Shown: piece after piece, positions 25,913 through 35,050 of the stretch
Layout: the number at the start of each line of letters is the position of its first letter
Numbering within the stretch: the stretch's first letter is position 1
NCBI GenBank assembly: GCA_035651955.1
Contig: DASRES010000069.1
Span: 62,001 to 126,000 of the forward strand
DNA from: Acidimicrobiia bacterium
Lineage (GTDB): Bacteria; Actinomycetota; Acidimicrobiia; IMCC26256; JAMXLJ01
Direction of reading: 5' to 3'
DNA length: 64,000 nt
Program-made: the position numbers and the translations under genes
The notes under the pieces: model-generated
Told to the model about the DNA's origin: nothing
The model's input: the letters and a program-made list of their open reading frames with translations, nothing else
Databases searched by the model: none

Positions 25913-26683
25913 CTACAGCGTCCGGAACAGGCCACCGTCGACGAGGATCTGCGCGCCGTTCACGTAGCTCGCGGCGTCGCTCGCGAGGAACACGCACACG
26001 CCGACCATGTCCTCGGGGCGTCCGATCCGCTTCATCGGGTTCAGCGCGGCCGCGCGCTCCTTCGTCCCGGGAGCCCACGCCTTCGTGATGTCCGTGTCGA
26101 ACGCGCCGGGCAGCACGAGGTTGGCGCGCACCTTCGGCGCGAACGCCGCCGCGAGCCCGAGGGTGAGCGCGTTCAGGCCGGCCTTTGCCATCGCGTACGG
26201 GAGGTCCGTCGGGTCGGGGCGCAACGACCCCGCGGTCGTCACGTTGATGATCGATCCCCCGTCGCCGTCCGCCATGCGCGCGCCGAACAGCGCGCCGAGA
26301 CGGAACGGGCCGCGCGCGTTCACTGCGTGCACCTTGTCGTAGAGCTCTTGCGTGACCGAGGGGAGACCGTCGTAGAGCGGTGACATGCCCGCGTTGTTGA
26401 CGAGCACGTCGCACCGTCCGAGGTCGCCGTACACCGCGTCGACGAGGCGGTCGCAGTCGTCCCAACGGCCGACGTGACAGGCTACGGGCAGCGCGCGCCG
26501 GCCAGTCGCGTCGCGGATCTCCGCGGCCGCCTTCTCGCACGCGTCGAGCTTCCGGCTCGCGATCACCACGTCGCAGCCGGCCGCGGCGAGCCCTTCGGAG
26601 ACCGCGCGACCGATCCCGCGGCTCCCCCCGGTCACCACCGCGACCTTGCCGGTGAGGTCGAACATCTCGTCGGGTGTCTGCAT
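25913..26683 (-). CDS. Short-chain dehydrogenase/reductase
   Basis: 256 residues, classical SDR length. Cofactor motif TGGSRGIGRAV (near 18-28), NNAG (near 96-99), catalytic Ser region and YAMAK (near 165-169) are all intact, followed by LPGAFDTDITKAW. It oxidises or reduces a hydroxyl/carbonyl with NAD(P). The ATG at 26683 is preceded directly by the palindrome at 26685-26697; an internal ATG at 26665 is an alternative. Diverges from a lipoprotein esterase gene. Confidence 0.88.
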   Translation of the reverse strand: MQTPDEMFDLTGKVAVVTGGSRGIGRAVSEGLAAAGCDVVIASRKLDACEKAAAEIRDATGRRALPVACHVGRWDDCDRLVDAVYGDLGRCDVLVNNAGMSPLYDGLPSVTQELYDKVHAVNARGPFRLGALFGARMADGDGGSIINVTTAGSLRPDPTDLPYAMAKAGLNALTLGLAAAFAPKVRANLVLPGAFDTDITKAWAPGTKERAAALNPMKRIGRPEDMVGVCVFLASDAASYVNGAQILVDGGLFRTL

Positions 26684-26684
26684 C

Positions 26685-26697
26685 TGGGACCGTCCCA
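26685..26697. promoter_or_regulatory. Palindrome at the SDR start
   Basis: TGGGACCGTCCCA is a perfect 6-bp inverted repeat around one base, abutting the SDR start codon and overlapping where its ribosome-binding site would be. It could be an operator for the divergent SDR/esterase pair or a translation-affecting hairpin. Confidence 0.35.
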
Positions 26698-26761
26698 CTC
26701 TCCGATCGCCGTCACCCATCACCCTGGTGTTCCTGCACTCGGTGCGCAACACTGCCGCCCG

Positions 26762-27817
26762 ATGTCGACACGGATCCCGCCCTGGTCGCGCGCGCTCATG
26801 CTGCTGTTCGTCGTCGCCGTCGCGGCGTGCTCGAGCAACGGAGTGAAGCACGGCGCGAGTTCGACGACGACGGGAGTGTCGCCGAAGCCAACGCAGGCCG
26901 TCGCCGCGAAGCCGTCGCCCGGCTGTCGCGCGAGCACACCCGTCGCACCGGGCGAGACCCGCGTGAACACGACCTCGCAGGGCGCGGCGCGTTGGTACAT
27001 CCGCCACGTACCGCCGTCCTACGACCCGCACGTGCCGATGCCCGTCGTCCTCGACCTGCACGGCTACGAGGAAGGTGCGGTCGTCCACACGAAGATGTCC
27101 GGGCTCGGACCGTACGGCGACGCGCACAGGTTCGTCACGATCACGCCGCAGGGAAGTGGCACGGCGGTTGCGTTGTGGAACACCGACCTCCACGGCGCGG
27201 ACGTCGCGTTCATCGGGAACCTGCTGGACGAGGTCGATCGCACCTTGTGTGTCGACGACAACCGCGTGTTCGTCACCGGTCTGTCGAACGGTGCGTTCAT
27301 GACGTCGGCCGTCGCGTGCGCGTACGCCGACCGCGTCGCCGCGGCCGCACCCGTCGCAGGCATCCGGGAGATCGACGGATGCACCTTCGCGCGTCCGGTC
27401 CCGGTCGTCGCGTTCCACGGCACCGCCGATCCGTTCGTCTCCTACAACGGCGGTCTGGGACCGAAGGCGCTCGCGCTGCCCGCGCCCGACGGATCGGGCA
27501 AGACGCTCGGGCAGTCGGGCGCCGCGGCCGCGCAGACGAAGGGCCCGTCCATCCCCGAGATCACGGCCGCCTGGGCGACGCGCAACGGGTGCGCGAGCGC
27601 GCCGCCCGCGGAGCGCGCCGTCGCGAGCGACGTCACCCTCCTCACGTGGAGGTGCCCGGCCGACGCGACCGTCGAGCTGTACCGCGTCACCGACGGCGGG
27701 CACGCGTGGCCGGGCAGCCCGTTCTCGCGATCGATCGCCGCGATCGTCGGAAGGACGACGTTCTCGATCTCGGCGAACGACGTCATCTGGCAGTTCTTCC
27801 AGCAGCACCCGTTGTAG
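26762..27817 (+). CDS. Esterase lipoprotein, PHB depolymerase/feruloyl esterase (LpqC) type
   Basis: 351 residues. Signal with lipobox VAAC (Cys23) followed by a Ser/Thr/Pro-rich linker to about 60. The core shows DLHGYEEG (oxyanion region), nucleophile motif TGLSNGAFM (Ser about 175), FHGTADPFVSY (acidic residue) and DGGHAWPGS (catalytic His). This is the pattern of polyhydroxybutyrate depolymerase/LpqC-like and feruloyl esterases, which cut polyester or aromatic ester bonds outside the cell. Its 3' end lies 17 bases from the convergent oxidoreductase gene. Confidence 0.87.
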   Translation: MSTRIPPWSRALMLLFVVAVAACSSNGVKHGASSTTTGVSPKPTQAVAAKPSPGCRASTPVAPGETRVNTTSQGAARWYIRHVPPSYDPHVPMPVVLDLHGYEEGAVVHTKMSGLGPYGDAHRFVTITPQGSGTAVALWNTDLHGADVAFIGNLLDEVDRTLCVDDNRVFVTGLSNGAFMTSAVACAYADRVAAAAPVAGIREIDGCTFARPVPVVAFHGTADPFVSYNGGLGPKALALPAPDGSGKTLGQSGAAAAQTKGPSIPEITAAWATRNGCASAPPAERAVASDVTLLTWRCPADATVELYRVTDGGHAWPGSPFSRSIAAIVGRTTFSISANDVIWQFFQQHPL

Positions 27818-27834
27818 CGAGCGACGCGCCGTCG

Positions 27835-29586
27835 TCAGATCGCCTGGCGGTACCCGAAGAACTCGTGATCCTCGTTGTAGCCGCCGTGACCGCCGCCGAT
27901 GTGACGGAACTCGGCGACGACCTCGATCGCGCGGATCCACTTCACCTGCTTGAACCCGAGCTCGACCTCGTTGCGCAACCGGATCGGCGCGCCGTGCGCG
28001 ACCGGGAGCGGTTCGCCGTTCATCTCGAGCGCGAGCAGCGACAGCTCGCGGTACATCAGCTCGAGCGGGTGCACGTCGTAGTAGGTGCCACCGTCGGACC
28101 CCTCACCGAACGAGTAGAAGACGACGTAGCGCGCGTCGGCGGCCGGCTCGACGAGCGCGAGCAGGTCGCGCATCGGGACGCCGCCCCACTTCGCGACCCC
28201 CGACCACCCCTGGATGCAGAAGTGCTGCGTGATCTGCTCCTGGTGCGGCATCGAACGCAATTCGTCGAGCGTGAAGTCGCGCGGGTGGGCGACGAGGCCG
28301 TACACGTGCAGGCGGTAGTCCGCGAAGCGCGTGTCGACGAGCCGCCGGAACTCGTCCGAGTCGGGCATGCGCCCGTTCAGCCAGAAGTGGGGCGAGATGT
28401 CGGCCTCCGTGTACTGGCGCGGGTTGGGATCGATGTGCTCGAACAGGCCCTGCACCGGGCCCGTCACCGTCGCTCCGACGCGTTGCACGACCCGCGGATG
28501 GCGCAACGTGAACGGCGTCGCCGCGATCCACGCCGCGACCACGATCGCCATCCACACCACGTACAACCCGAAGCCCGCCCAACTGCTCGTGTCGTTGCCG
28601 AGCGTGATGTGGTTGAGGTTCGTCAGCAGGCCGGTCGTCCACACCATCGCGGTGTGCATGAAGATGAAGACCAGGAACCAGCACAGCACGAGGAAGTGGA
28701 TCGAGCGCGCGACCTGCGAGCTCAGGTGGTGACTGATCGGGGTCAACCGGTTCGACACCGCGGGTGACTGGCCGAGACCAGTCAGCAAGGCGAGCGGTGC
28801 CGCGACGAAGACCGTCACGAAGTACGAGATCAGCTGGAGCCCGTTGTACGCGACCCAGCCGTGGTTGTACGGCCACTGCAACGACAGGTACTGCAGCGCG
28901 ACGGATCCTGCGCTCGGGAACACCTTCCACGTCGTCGGCACGATGCGCTGCCACTGCGGCGTCGCGAACAGCAACGCGTAGAACACCGCGCCGTTCAGCA
29001 GGAACAGGACGTCGAACGTGAAGTGCCACCACCGCGCGAGACCGATCGAGTGCCGGATCCCCGGCAACCCGACCTGACCCGGCAGCTTCACGGAGTCCTG
29101 CTTCGCGGTCCACATCGGATCGGGCGGGACCGGCTTCTGGAAGCGCAGCCACTCGCGTCCGGGCGTCGAGTGGCGGGTCCAGTAGAGGCGCGGGTGGTCG
29201 GCGAGGATCTGCACGCCCGAGCGGATGATGAACGCCATGAAGAACAGGTTGAAGAAGTGCTGCCAGCGCAGCCACGACGGCAGACCGAGATACGCGGGGT
29301 GCGGGTTCGGCGCGATCGTCCCCGGATACCGGTGCACGAAGTGCGCCACCGACGGCATGTTGCGCAACCCCTTGGCGACGGCGACGAGCACGACGACCAG
29401 CACGACCGCGATCGGGATCGACCAGAGGAGGTTGATCCACCGCCGGCCCACCCGGACGTGCGGCGGCGTCCCACCGACCTGCGGGATCGATCCCGCCCAC
29501 TCCGCGACGTCGATCGTCTCCGACGGCTTCGTCAGCGACACCTCGAAGTCGCGCCGCGGTGTCGGTCCGGACTCGTTCGACGCCAT
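27835..29586 (-). CDS. Cytochrome b561-type membrane domain fused to sulfite-oxidase-like molybdopterin domain
   Basis: 583 residues. The first ~400 contain about five to six membrane helices with histidines placed for heme b (WQHFFNLFFMAF, RWWHFTFDVLF, SIHFLVLCWFLVFIFMH). From about 410 the sequence is a sulfite oxidase/YedY-like molybdopterin domain: ITQHFCIQGWSGVAKWGGVP includes the Cys that would ligate molybdenum. A single chain thus joins a catalytic site to its electron-transfer membrane partner, the way the separate MsrP and MsrQ proteins cooperate. No Tat signal is seen; the side on which the domain sits is unclear. The ATG is 47 bases past the upstream ThDP enzyme's stop. Substrate unknown. 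Confidence 0.85.
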   Translation of the reverse strand: MASNESGPTPRRDFEVSLTKPSETIDVAEWAGSIPQVGGTPPHVRVGRRWINLLWSIPIAVVLVVVLVAVAKGLRNMPSVAHFVHRYPGTIAPNPHPAYLGLPSWLRWQHFFNLFFMAFIIRSGVQILADHPRLYWTRHSTPGREWLRFQKPVPPDPMWTAKQDSVKLPGQVGLPGIRHSIGLARWWHFTFDVLFLLNGAVFYALLFATPQWQRIVPTTWKVFPSAGSVALQYLSLQWPYNHGWVAYNGLQLISYFVTVFVAAPLALLTGLGQSPAVSNRLTPISHHLSSQVARSIHFLVLCWFLVFIFMHTAMVWTTGLLTNLNHITLGNDTSSWAGFGLYVVWMAIVVAAWIAATPFTLRHPRVVQRVGATVTGPVQGLFEHIDPNPRQYTEADISPHFWLNGRMPDSDEFRRLVDTRFADYRLHVYGLVAHPRDFTLDELRSMPHQEQITQHFCIQGWSGVAKWGGVPMRDLLALVEPAADARYVVFYSFGEGSDGGTYYDVHPLELMYRELSLLALEMNGEPLPVAHGAPIRLRNEVELGFKQVKWIRAIEVVAEFRHIGGGHGGYNEDHEFFGYRQAI

Positions 29587-29633
29587 CGAGCCGTTCTTAC
29601 CCGCGCCGTCGACGCGAGGCGGCATCGCGCGGT

Positions 29634-31187
29634 TCAGAACATCGCGGGGACGATCGCGTCGATCAGATGCGGTCCGGGCTCGCGGAGCGCGTGCTCGAGC
29701 TGCGTCGTGAGGTGGTCGGCCGTCTCCGCGCGCGTCGCGGGCACACCGAAACCCGTCGCGATCGACACGAAGTCCAGCTCCGGCCCGTGGAGGTCGAGCA
29801 TCTCCTTCGCGCGCGGTCCCGCAGCGGCACCGAGACGGTTCAGCTCCATGTTGAGGACCGAGTACGACCGGTTGTCGTAGACGATCGTCGTCACGTCGAG
29901 CCCTTCGCGGGCCTGGGTCCACAGCGACTGGATCGTGTACAGCGCGCTGCCGTCGGCCTCGAGCGCGACGACGGGACGGTCGGGCTCCGCGACCGCGGCT
30001 CCGGTCGCGACCGGGAGCCCCTGGCCGATCGCGCCGCCGGTCAGGCACAGCCAGCTGTGGCGCGGGCAATCGGCGGTCGCCGCGGGGTTCGACAGGCCCG
30101 ACGTCTGCGCCTCGTCCGAGACGATCGCACCCTCGGGGAGCAGGGCGCCGATGGCGGCCGCGATCGCGTCGGTCGTCAGCGCGCCCGTCGGACGATCGGG
30201 CCGCCGGACGTCCGCAGCCGACGTGCTCACGGCGGGTGCGCCGAGGGCCTCGACCAGATCGTCGAGCGCCCGCTCCGCGTCGTCGGTCGTGCCGGCGAGG
30301 GACGACACCTCGCAATTGTCCGGCACGAGGTAGCTCGGCTTGCCCGGGTACGCGAAGAACGACACCGGCGCCTTCGCGTCGACGAGCACGAGGTGACGGA
30401 ACGGCTCCAGCTGCATCGACGCGAACTCGGCCAGGTACGCGAGCCGCGTCGGCTCGGGAAGTCCGGCGCCGCGCTCGACGCGCGTGGGAAATGTCTCGGC
30501 CAGAAGCTGCGCGCCGGTCGCCTCCGCGATGCGCGCAGCCGCGTGGAGCGCGCGCTCGCTCAACGCCGTGCCGCCCAGCAGCAGCGCAACCGATTCACCG
30601 CTCCGCAGCACTTTCGCGACGGTGTCGATCGTGTCGGCGTCGACGTGGTGGCGCGCGGCCGGCGTCACCGGCGCACCGGGCGAGCCGCCGTCGCTCCACG
30701 ACGAGTCGGCCGGGAGGATGAGCGTCGCGACCTGACCGGGCGGACCGAGCGCGGCCGCGACGGCCTCGGCGGCGTCGCGGCCGACGTCGGCGGCCGTCGC
30801 GCAGCGTCGTATCCACGACGACACGTTCTGGGCGACGGTCTCGATGTCGGACTCGAGCTGGGCGTCGTACTGCTTGTGGTGGCTCGCGTGGTCACCGACG
30901 ACGTTGACGACGGGCACGTGGCCCTTGCGCGCGTTGTGCAGGTTCGCGAGGCCGTTGCCGAGACCGGGCCCGAGGTGCAGGAGGACCGCGGCGGGATGCT
31001 CGGCCATGCGCGCGAACCCGTCGGCCGCGCCGGTCGCGACGCCTTCGAAGAGCGCGAGCACGCCGCGCATCTCGGGGACGGCGTCGAGCGCCGCGACGAA
31101 GTGCATCTCGGACGTGCCCGGGTTCATGAAGCACGTCTCGACACCGGACCCGACGAGTGTGCGCACGAGCGATTCGCCACCGTTCAC
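29634..31187 (-). CDS. Thiamine diphosphate-dependent enzyme, acetolactate synthase/benzoylformate decarboxylase-like
   Basis: 517 residues with the three-domain layout of the family. The N-terminal Pyr domain has CFMNPGTSEMHF and ALFEGVATGAADGFARM, the Glu being the conserved ThDP activator. The C-terminal PP domain has EADGSALYTIQSLWTQAREG followed by YDNRSYSVLN, the ThDP/Mg site. Members decarboxylate 2-oxo acids or join them to aldehydes. The GTG start overlaps the flavoprotein stop (GTGA). Pairing with a 2-hydroxyacid oxidase suggests a route 2-hydroxy acid to 2-oxo acid to aldehyde, which is inference. Confidence 0.87.
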   Translation of the reverse strand: MNGGESLVRTLVGSGVETCFMNPGTSEMHFVAALDAVPEMRGVLALFEGVATGAADGFARMAEHPAAVLLHLGPGLGNGLANLHNARKGHVPVVNVVGDHASHHKQYDAQLESDIETVAQNVSSWIRRCATAADVGRDAAEAVAAALGPPGQVATLILPADSSWSDGGSPGAPVTPAARHHVDADTIDTVAKVLRSGESVALLLGGTALSERALHAAARIAEATGAQLLAETFPTRVERGAGLPEPTRLAYLAEFASMQLEPFRHLVLVDAKAPVSFFAYPGKPSYLVPDNCEVSSLAGTTDDAERALDDLVEALGAPAVSTSAADVRRPDRPTGALTTDAIAAAIGALLPEGAIVSDEAQTSGLSNPAATADCPRHSWLCLTGGAIGQGLPVATGAAVAEPDRPVVALEADGSALYTIQSLWTQAREGLDVTTIVYDNRSYSVLNMELNRLGAAAGPRAKEMLDLHGPELDFVSIATGFGVPATRAETADHLTTQLEHALREPGPHLIDAIVPAMF

Positions 31188-32572
31188 GGCGCGGCCTCCA
31201 CGTCGAAGATCTTGCCCGGGTTGAGGATCCCTGCCGGGTCGAACGCGTGCTTGATGCGTCGCATCAGCGCGATCTTGGCGGGGTCCTCGAGCGCGAGGAA
31301 GTACGGCTTCTTCGCGGTGCCGATCCCGTGCTCGCCCGAGATCACGCCCCCGAGCGCGATCCCCGCGCGGAACAGCTCGAGCATCACCTGCTCGCGGGCC
31401 TCACGGTCCTGCTGGAAGACCGCGAGGTGGACGTTGCCGTCACCCGCGTGACCGCAGCCCGCGATCCACGCGCCGTGCGCCGTCCCGATCTCGTTCGCCG
31501 TCGCCATGAACTCCGGCAGCGCGGCGCGAGGCACCGCGACGTCGACGATGTCGTCCGCGCCGTTCGCCTTCGCGAGCCAGAACGCCTTCTCGCGCGCCTC
31601 GACAAGCTGCATCGCCGCGTGCGACGGCAGCACGTAGACGTCCACGGCACCGAGCGTGACGAGCAGCTCGGCGACACGTTGGACGTCCTCCTCGAGTCGG
31701 CGCTCGTCGTCGGCCTCCATGCGCGCGACGAGGTACGCGAGCGCGCTCGACTTCACGTCGGGCGGCACACCGACGTCGACGTCGTACTCCCGCTCGATCG
31801 CGGCCATCGTGAGCATGTCGACGTACTCGAGGATCGACGGCGACACGCCGCTCGTGATGGCCCTCGGCACCGCGCCCGCGACGCCGTCGACGGTCGGGAA
31901 CGGCGCGAGCAGGGTCGCGGCGTGCGCGGGGCGCGGCGCGAGCTTGAGCGTCGCCTCCGTGACGAGCGCGAGCGTCCCCTCCGATCCGACGACCAGCTGG
32001 GTGAGGTCGTAGCCGGACGACGTCTTGACGGTGCGGCCTCCGGTCCGGAGCAGCTCACCCGTCGCGAGCGCGATCTCCAGGCCGAGGACGTGATGGCGGG
32101 TGACGCCGTGCTTCACGGCGCGCATCCCGCCCGCGTTGGTCGCGACGTTGCCACCGATCGTGGCGCTGTACTCGCCGGGGTAGACGGGATACGCGAGGCC
32201 GAGCGGCGCGAGGACGGCGTCGAGCTGGTCGAGTCGCACGCCCGGCTCGACGACGGCGAGATGCGTGTCCGCGTCGACGTCGAGCACGTGGTTCATCCGC
32301 GCGAACGAGACGACGATGCCGCCGGCGTGCGGGATGCAGCCACCCGACAAGCCCGACCCCGTGCCCCGGGCGGTCACCGGCACGCGTCGCTCGGTGCACA
32401 ACGCCAGCGTGCGCGCGACCTCGGCGGCCGACGTGGGTTCCACGACGGCCACCGGCGCGACCGGTCGCGCGCCGAGCGTCTCGTCGTGCGTGACGTCGTC
32501 GTCGACGTCGATGTCAGTCCGGACGCGGTCCTCGCCGAGCGCGTCGGTGAGCAGGGCGGCGAGCTCGTCCAC
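31184..32572 (-). CDS. FAD-linked 2-hydroxyacid dehydrogenase/oxidase, GlcD type
   Basis: 462 residues, the normal length. The FAD-binding PCMH half shows PVTARGTGSGLSGGCIP, PGEYSATIGGNVATNAGGM and TSSGYDLTQLVVGSEGTL; the C-terminal half has CGHAGDGNVHL and GVISGEHGIGTAKK, all diagnostic of GlcD/D-lactate dehydrogenase-like flavoproteins. It would oxidise a 2-hydroxy acid such as glycolate or lactate. The GTG at 32572 is chosen because it places the N-terminus at the usual point; the frame remains open 40 codons upstream. First gene of a likely three-gene operon. Confidence 0.9.
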   Translation of the reverse strand: MDELAALLTDALGEDRVRTDIDVDDDVTHDETLGARPVAPVAVVEPTSAAEVARTLALCTERRVPVTARGTGSGLSGGCIPHAGGIVVSFARMNHVLDVDADTHLAVVEPGVRLDQLDAVLAPLGLAYPVYPGEYSATIGGNVATNAGGMRAVKHGVTRHHVLGLEIALATGELLRTGGRTVKTSSGYDLTQLVVGSEGTLALVTEATLKLAPRPAHAATLLAPFPTVDGVAGAVPRAITSGVSPSILEYVDMLTMAAIEREYDVDVGVPPDVKSSALAYLVARMEADDERRLEEDVQRVAELLVTLGAVDVYVLPSHAAMQLVEAREKAFWLAKANGADDIVDVAVPRAALPEFMATANEIGTAHGAWIAGCGHAGDGNVHLAVFQQDREAREQVMLELFRAGIALGGVISGEHGIGTAKKPYFLALEDPAKIALMRRIKHAFDPAGILNPGKIFDVEAAP

Positions 32573-32666
32573 GACCCGAACGGTTGCGCGCTCACCTGCC
32601 CGAGGCAAGCGTGGGCACCCGCCGGCGACGGGGTGATTGAATGCCCTGTCCCGAAGGAGCCGTGTG

Positions 32667-33926
32667 ATGACCCGTCCGGCGCCCGTCCGCATCCTCGACC
32701 TCGCCGAACCGGTGCTGCCGGACTCGGTGGTCGCGATGCGCGAGGGCGTCCGCGACGCGGCGGCCGCGCTGCGGTTCGATCTCGCGCAGCTCGAAGCGGA
32801 CGCGGTCGCCGAGGCCGGGCTCGACGACTTCGGCGACGACCTCTACCGCGAGCCGTACACGGTGCTGCTCGGCGCGCTCGAGCGTGAGGGGCAGCTGAGC
32901 GCGCTCGGCCGGTTCAGCACCTACGAGCAGCTGAAGCGGTTCCTGAAGAACCGGCTGCTCGTCGTCGACTACCTGAAGCGCCACCCGGACGCGCTCGACA
33001 CGCCCGTCGCGCGACCCATCGTGATCGCGGGCATGCCGCGCTCGGGCACCACGCACCTGCACAACCTGATCGCGGCGGATCCGGCACTGCGGTCGCTGCC
33101 GTACTGGGAGAGCGTCGAACCGGTTCCGCCGCTCGGCGAGCAAGGGAAGCACTTCGACGTCGATCCGCGCTGGCAGCGCTGCGCCGACGCGCTCGCGATG
33201 CAGGACGTCGTCATCCCGCACATGCGCCGCATGCACGACATGTACCCGGACCACGTGCACGAGGAGATCCACCTGCTCGCGATCGCAGGATCGACCATGT
33301 TCTTCGACTGCCTCGCGCCGGTCCCGAGCTGGCGTGCGTGGTACAAGGCGACGGACCAGACGCCGTTCTACCAATGGACGACGAAGGTCCTCCAGGTCCT
33401 GCAGCACCAGCGCGGCCCGACGCGCTGGGTGCTGAAGTCCCCGCAGCACCTCGAGCAGTTCCGGCCGCTCATGACGACGTACCCGGACGCGACCGTCGTC
33501 GTCACGCACCGCGATCCCGTCTCGATCACGGCGTCCTTCTGCACGATGGTGACGTACACGGCGCGCATGAGCCAGGAACGTGTCGACCCGCACCGGTTCG
33601 GCGCGTACTGGTCGCGCATCATCGAAGACTTCCTCACGGCCGCGTGCCGCGATCGCGACGTGCTCCCGGCGGATCAGTCGCTCGACGTCCGGTTCGACGA
33701 GTTCATGGCCGACGACGTCGCGACGGTGCGCGCGATCTACGACCTGGCCGATCAGCCGTTCACGCCCGAGGTCGAGAAGCTGATGCTCGCCTTCATGGCC
33801 GACCACCCGCGCGGGAAGTGGGGCGCGGTCACGTACGCGCTGTCCGACTTCGGTCTCGACGCGGGCGAGCGGCGCGCTGCCTTCCGTCAGTACTGCGAGC
33901 GCTTCGGCGTCCGGTCGGAGACCTGA
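32667..33926 (+). CDS. PAPS-dependent sulfotransferase family protein
   Basis: 419 residues. VIAGMPRSGTTHLHNLIAAD carries the 5'-phosphosulfate-binding loop, and VVTHRDPVSITASF the 3'-phosphate site of PAPS. The family moves sulfate from PAPS to hydroxyls of sugars, lipids or steroids; many actinobacterial copies are uncharacterised. GAAGGAGC eight bases before the ATG supports this start over an in-frame ATG 30 bases earlier. Diverges from the GlcD-type gene and is followed after 14 bases by a DUF1214 gene. Confidence 0.88.
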   Translation: MTRPAPVRILDLAEPVLPDSVVAMREGVRDAAAALRFDLAQLEADAVAEAGLDDFGDDLYREPYTVLLGALEREGQLSALGRFSTYEQLKRFLKNRLLVVDYLKRHPDALDTPVARPIVIAGMPRSGTTHLHNLIAADPALRSLPYWESVEPVPPLGEQGKHFDVDPRWQRCADALAMQDVVIPHMRRMHDMYPDHVHEEIHLLAIAGSTMFFDCLAPVPSWRAWYKATDQTPFYQWTTKVLQVLQHQRGPTRWVLKSPQHLEQFRPLMTTYPDATVVVTHRDPVSITASFCTMVTYTARMSQERVDPHRFGAYWSRIIEDFLTAACRDRDVLPADQSLDVRFDEFMADDVATVRAIYDLADQPFTPEVEKLMLAFMADHPRGKWGAVTYALSDFGLDAGERRAAFRQYCERFGVRSET

Positions 33927-33940
33927 ACGAAGGGGAGGAC

Positions 33941-35044
33941 ATGGCGGACTCGGAGTCGCGTGCCGCGTTCCTGGAGCTGCTGGACGTGCTGCGCGAGGCG
34001 AGCGAGCGGTGCGTCGGCGAGGAACGCGGGATCACGGATCCCGACGACGTGGGCGAGGGGCTGCGCAACCTGACGCACATCCTCCAGAGCGGGCTCTACT
34101 CGCACCAGGAGTTCGACCCGGAGCGGCCGGTGTTCCGGCGCATCGTGTCGCCGACGCGCAGCTTCACGGGCGACAACCCGGACGCGCTGTACTTCGAGAC
34201 GCCCGTGGCCGCCGACCGCGAATACGTCGTGCGCGGCGCGCTCGCGGGCGCGGTGTACACGTCGTTCACCATGGAAGCCGGCGCGGTGGAGGGGAAGTAC
34301 GCGACCGCGACGGCGGGTGTCCTGAACGACGCCGACATCGACGTCGACGCCGACGGGAACTACGAGATCCGTCTCGGTGGCGCGCCCGCGGACCGCAACT
34401 GGCTCGGCATCCCGGCCGAGGGCGGCCGCATCACGACGCGCCACTACTTCGAGTGGCCCGAGCCCGCCGCCACCTCGCAGACGTTGCACGTCCCCTTGTC
34501 GATCGAGGCGCGCCCACCGGCGGGTCCGAGGGCGCGCTGGAACGACGAGACCGTCGCGCGCGCGATCCGTCGAGTGACGAACCACGTGCGGGGCAAGACG
34601 CTCGACGCGCCGCTACCCGGTGAGCTCAAGCCCGCGTTCCTCTCGACAGTCCCGAACCAGTTCCCGAAGCCCGTCCCGCCCGGGAACATGGCGTTCGCCG
34701 CGTTCGACGCGGCGTACTCACTCGCGCCGTACTACATCGGGGACGACGAGGCGCTCGTGATCACCGGTCGCTGGCCCGAGTGCCGCTTCGCGAACGTCTG
34801 CCTGTGGAACCGCTTCAGCCAGATGTACGACTACACGACGAAGTCGGTCAGCCGGAATCGTGCCAACACGCAGCTCGAGGCCGACGGGAGCTTCCGGATG
34901 GTGCTCGCGCACCGCGATCCGGGTCTGCCCAACTGGCTCGACACCGAGGGGCGCAACCTCGGCACGGTGTTCTGGCGCTACTTCCTCCCCCAGGGCGACG
35001 TCGAGACGCCGCAGGCCGAGGTGGTGAAGCTCTCGTCCTTGTGA
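33941..35044 (+). CDS. DUF1214-containing protein
   Basis: 367 residues, starting at an ATG with an excellent AAGGGGAGGAC site. The C-terminal part (about 230-360, YTTKSVSRNRANTQLEADGSF and FWRYFLPQGDVETP) fits the DUF1214 region often found with DUF1254. The N-terminal part is predicted mixed alpha/beta, without signal or membrane helices. No biochemical role is established for the family. The 14-base gap after the sulfotransferase suggests one operon. Confidence 0.75.
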   Translation: MADSESRAAFLELLDVLREASERCVGEERGITDPDDVGEGLRNLTHILQSGLYSHQEFDPERPVFRRIVSPTRSFTGDNPDALYFETPVAADREYVVRGALAGAVYTSFTMEAGAVEGKYATATAGVLNDADIDVDADGNYEIRLGGAPADRNWLGIPAEGGRITTRHYFEWPEPAATSQTLHVPLSIEARPPAGPRARWNDETVARAIRRVTNHVRGKTLDAPLPGELKPAFLSTVPNQFPKPVPPGNMAFAAFDAAYSLAPYYIGDDEALVITGRWPECRFANVCLWNRFSQMYDYTTKSVSRNRANTQLEADGSFRMVLAHRDPGLPNWLDTEGRNLGTVFWRYFLPQGDVETPQAEVVKLSSL

Positions 35045-35050
35045 GGGAGG

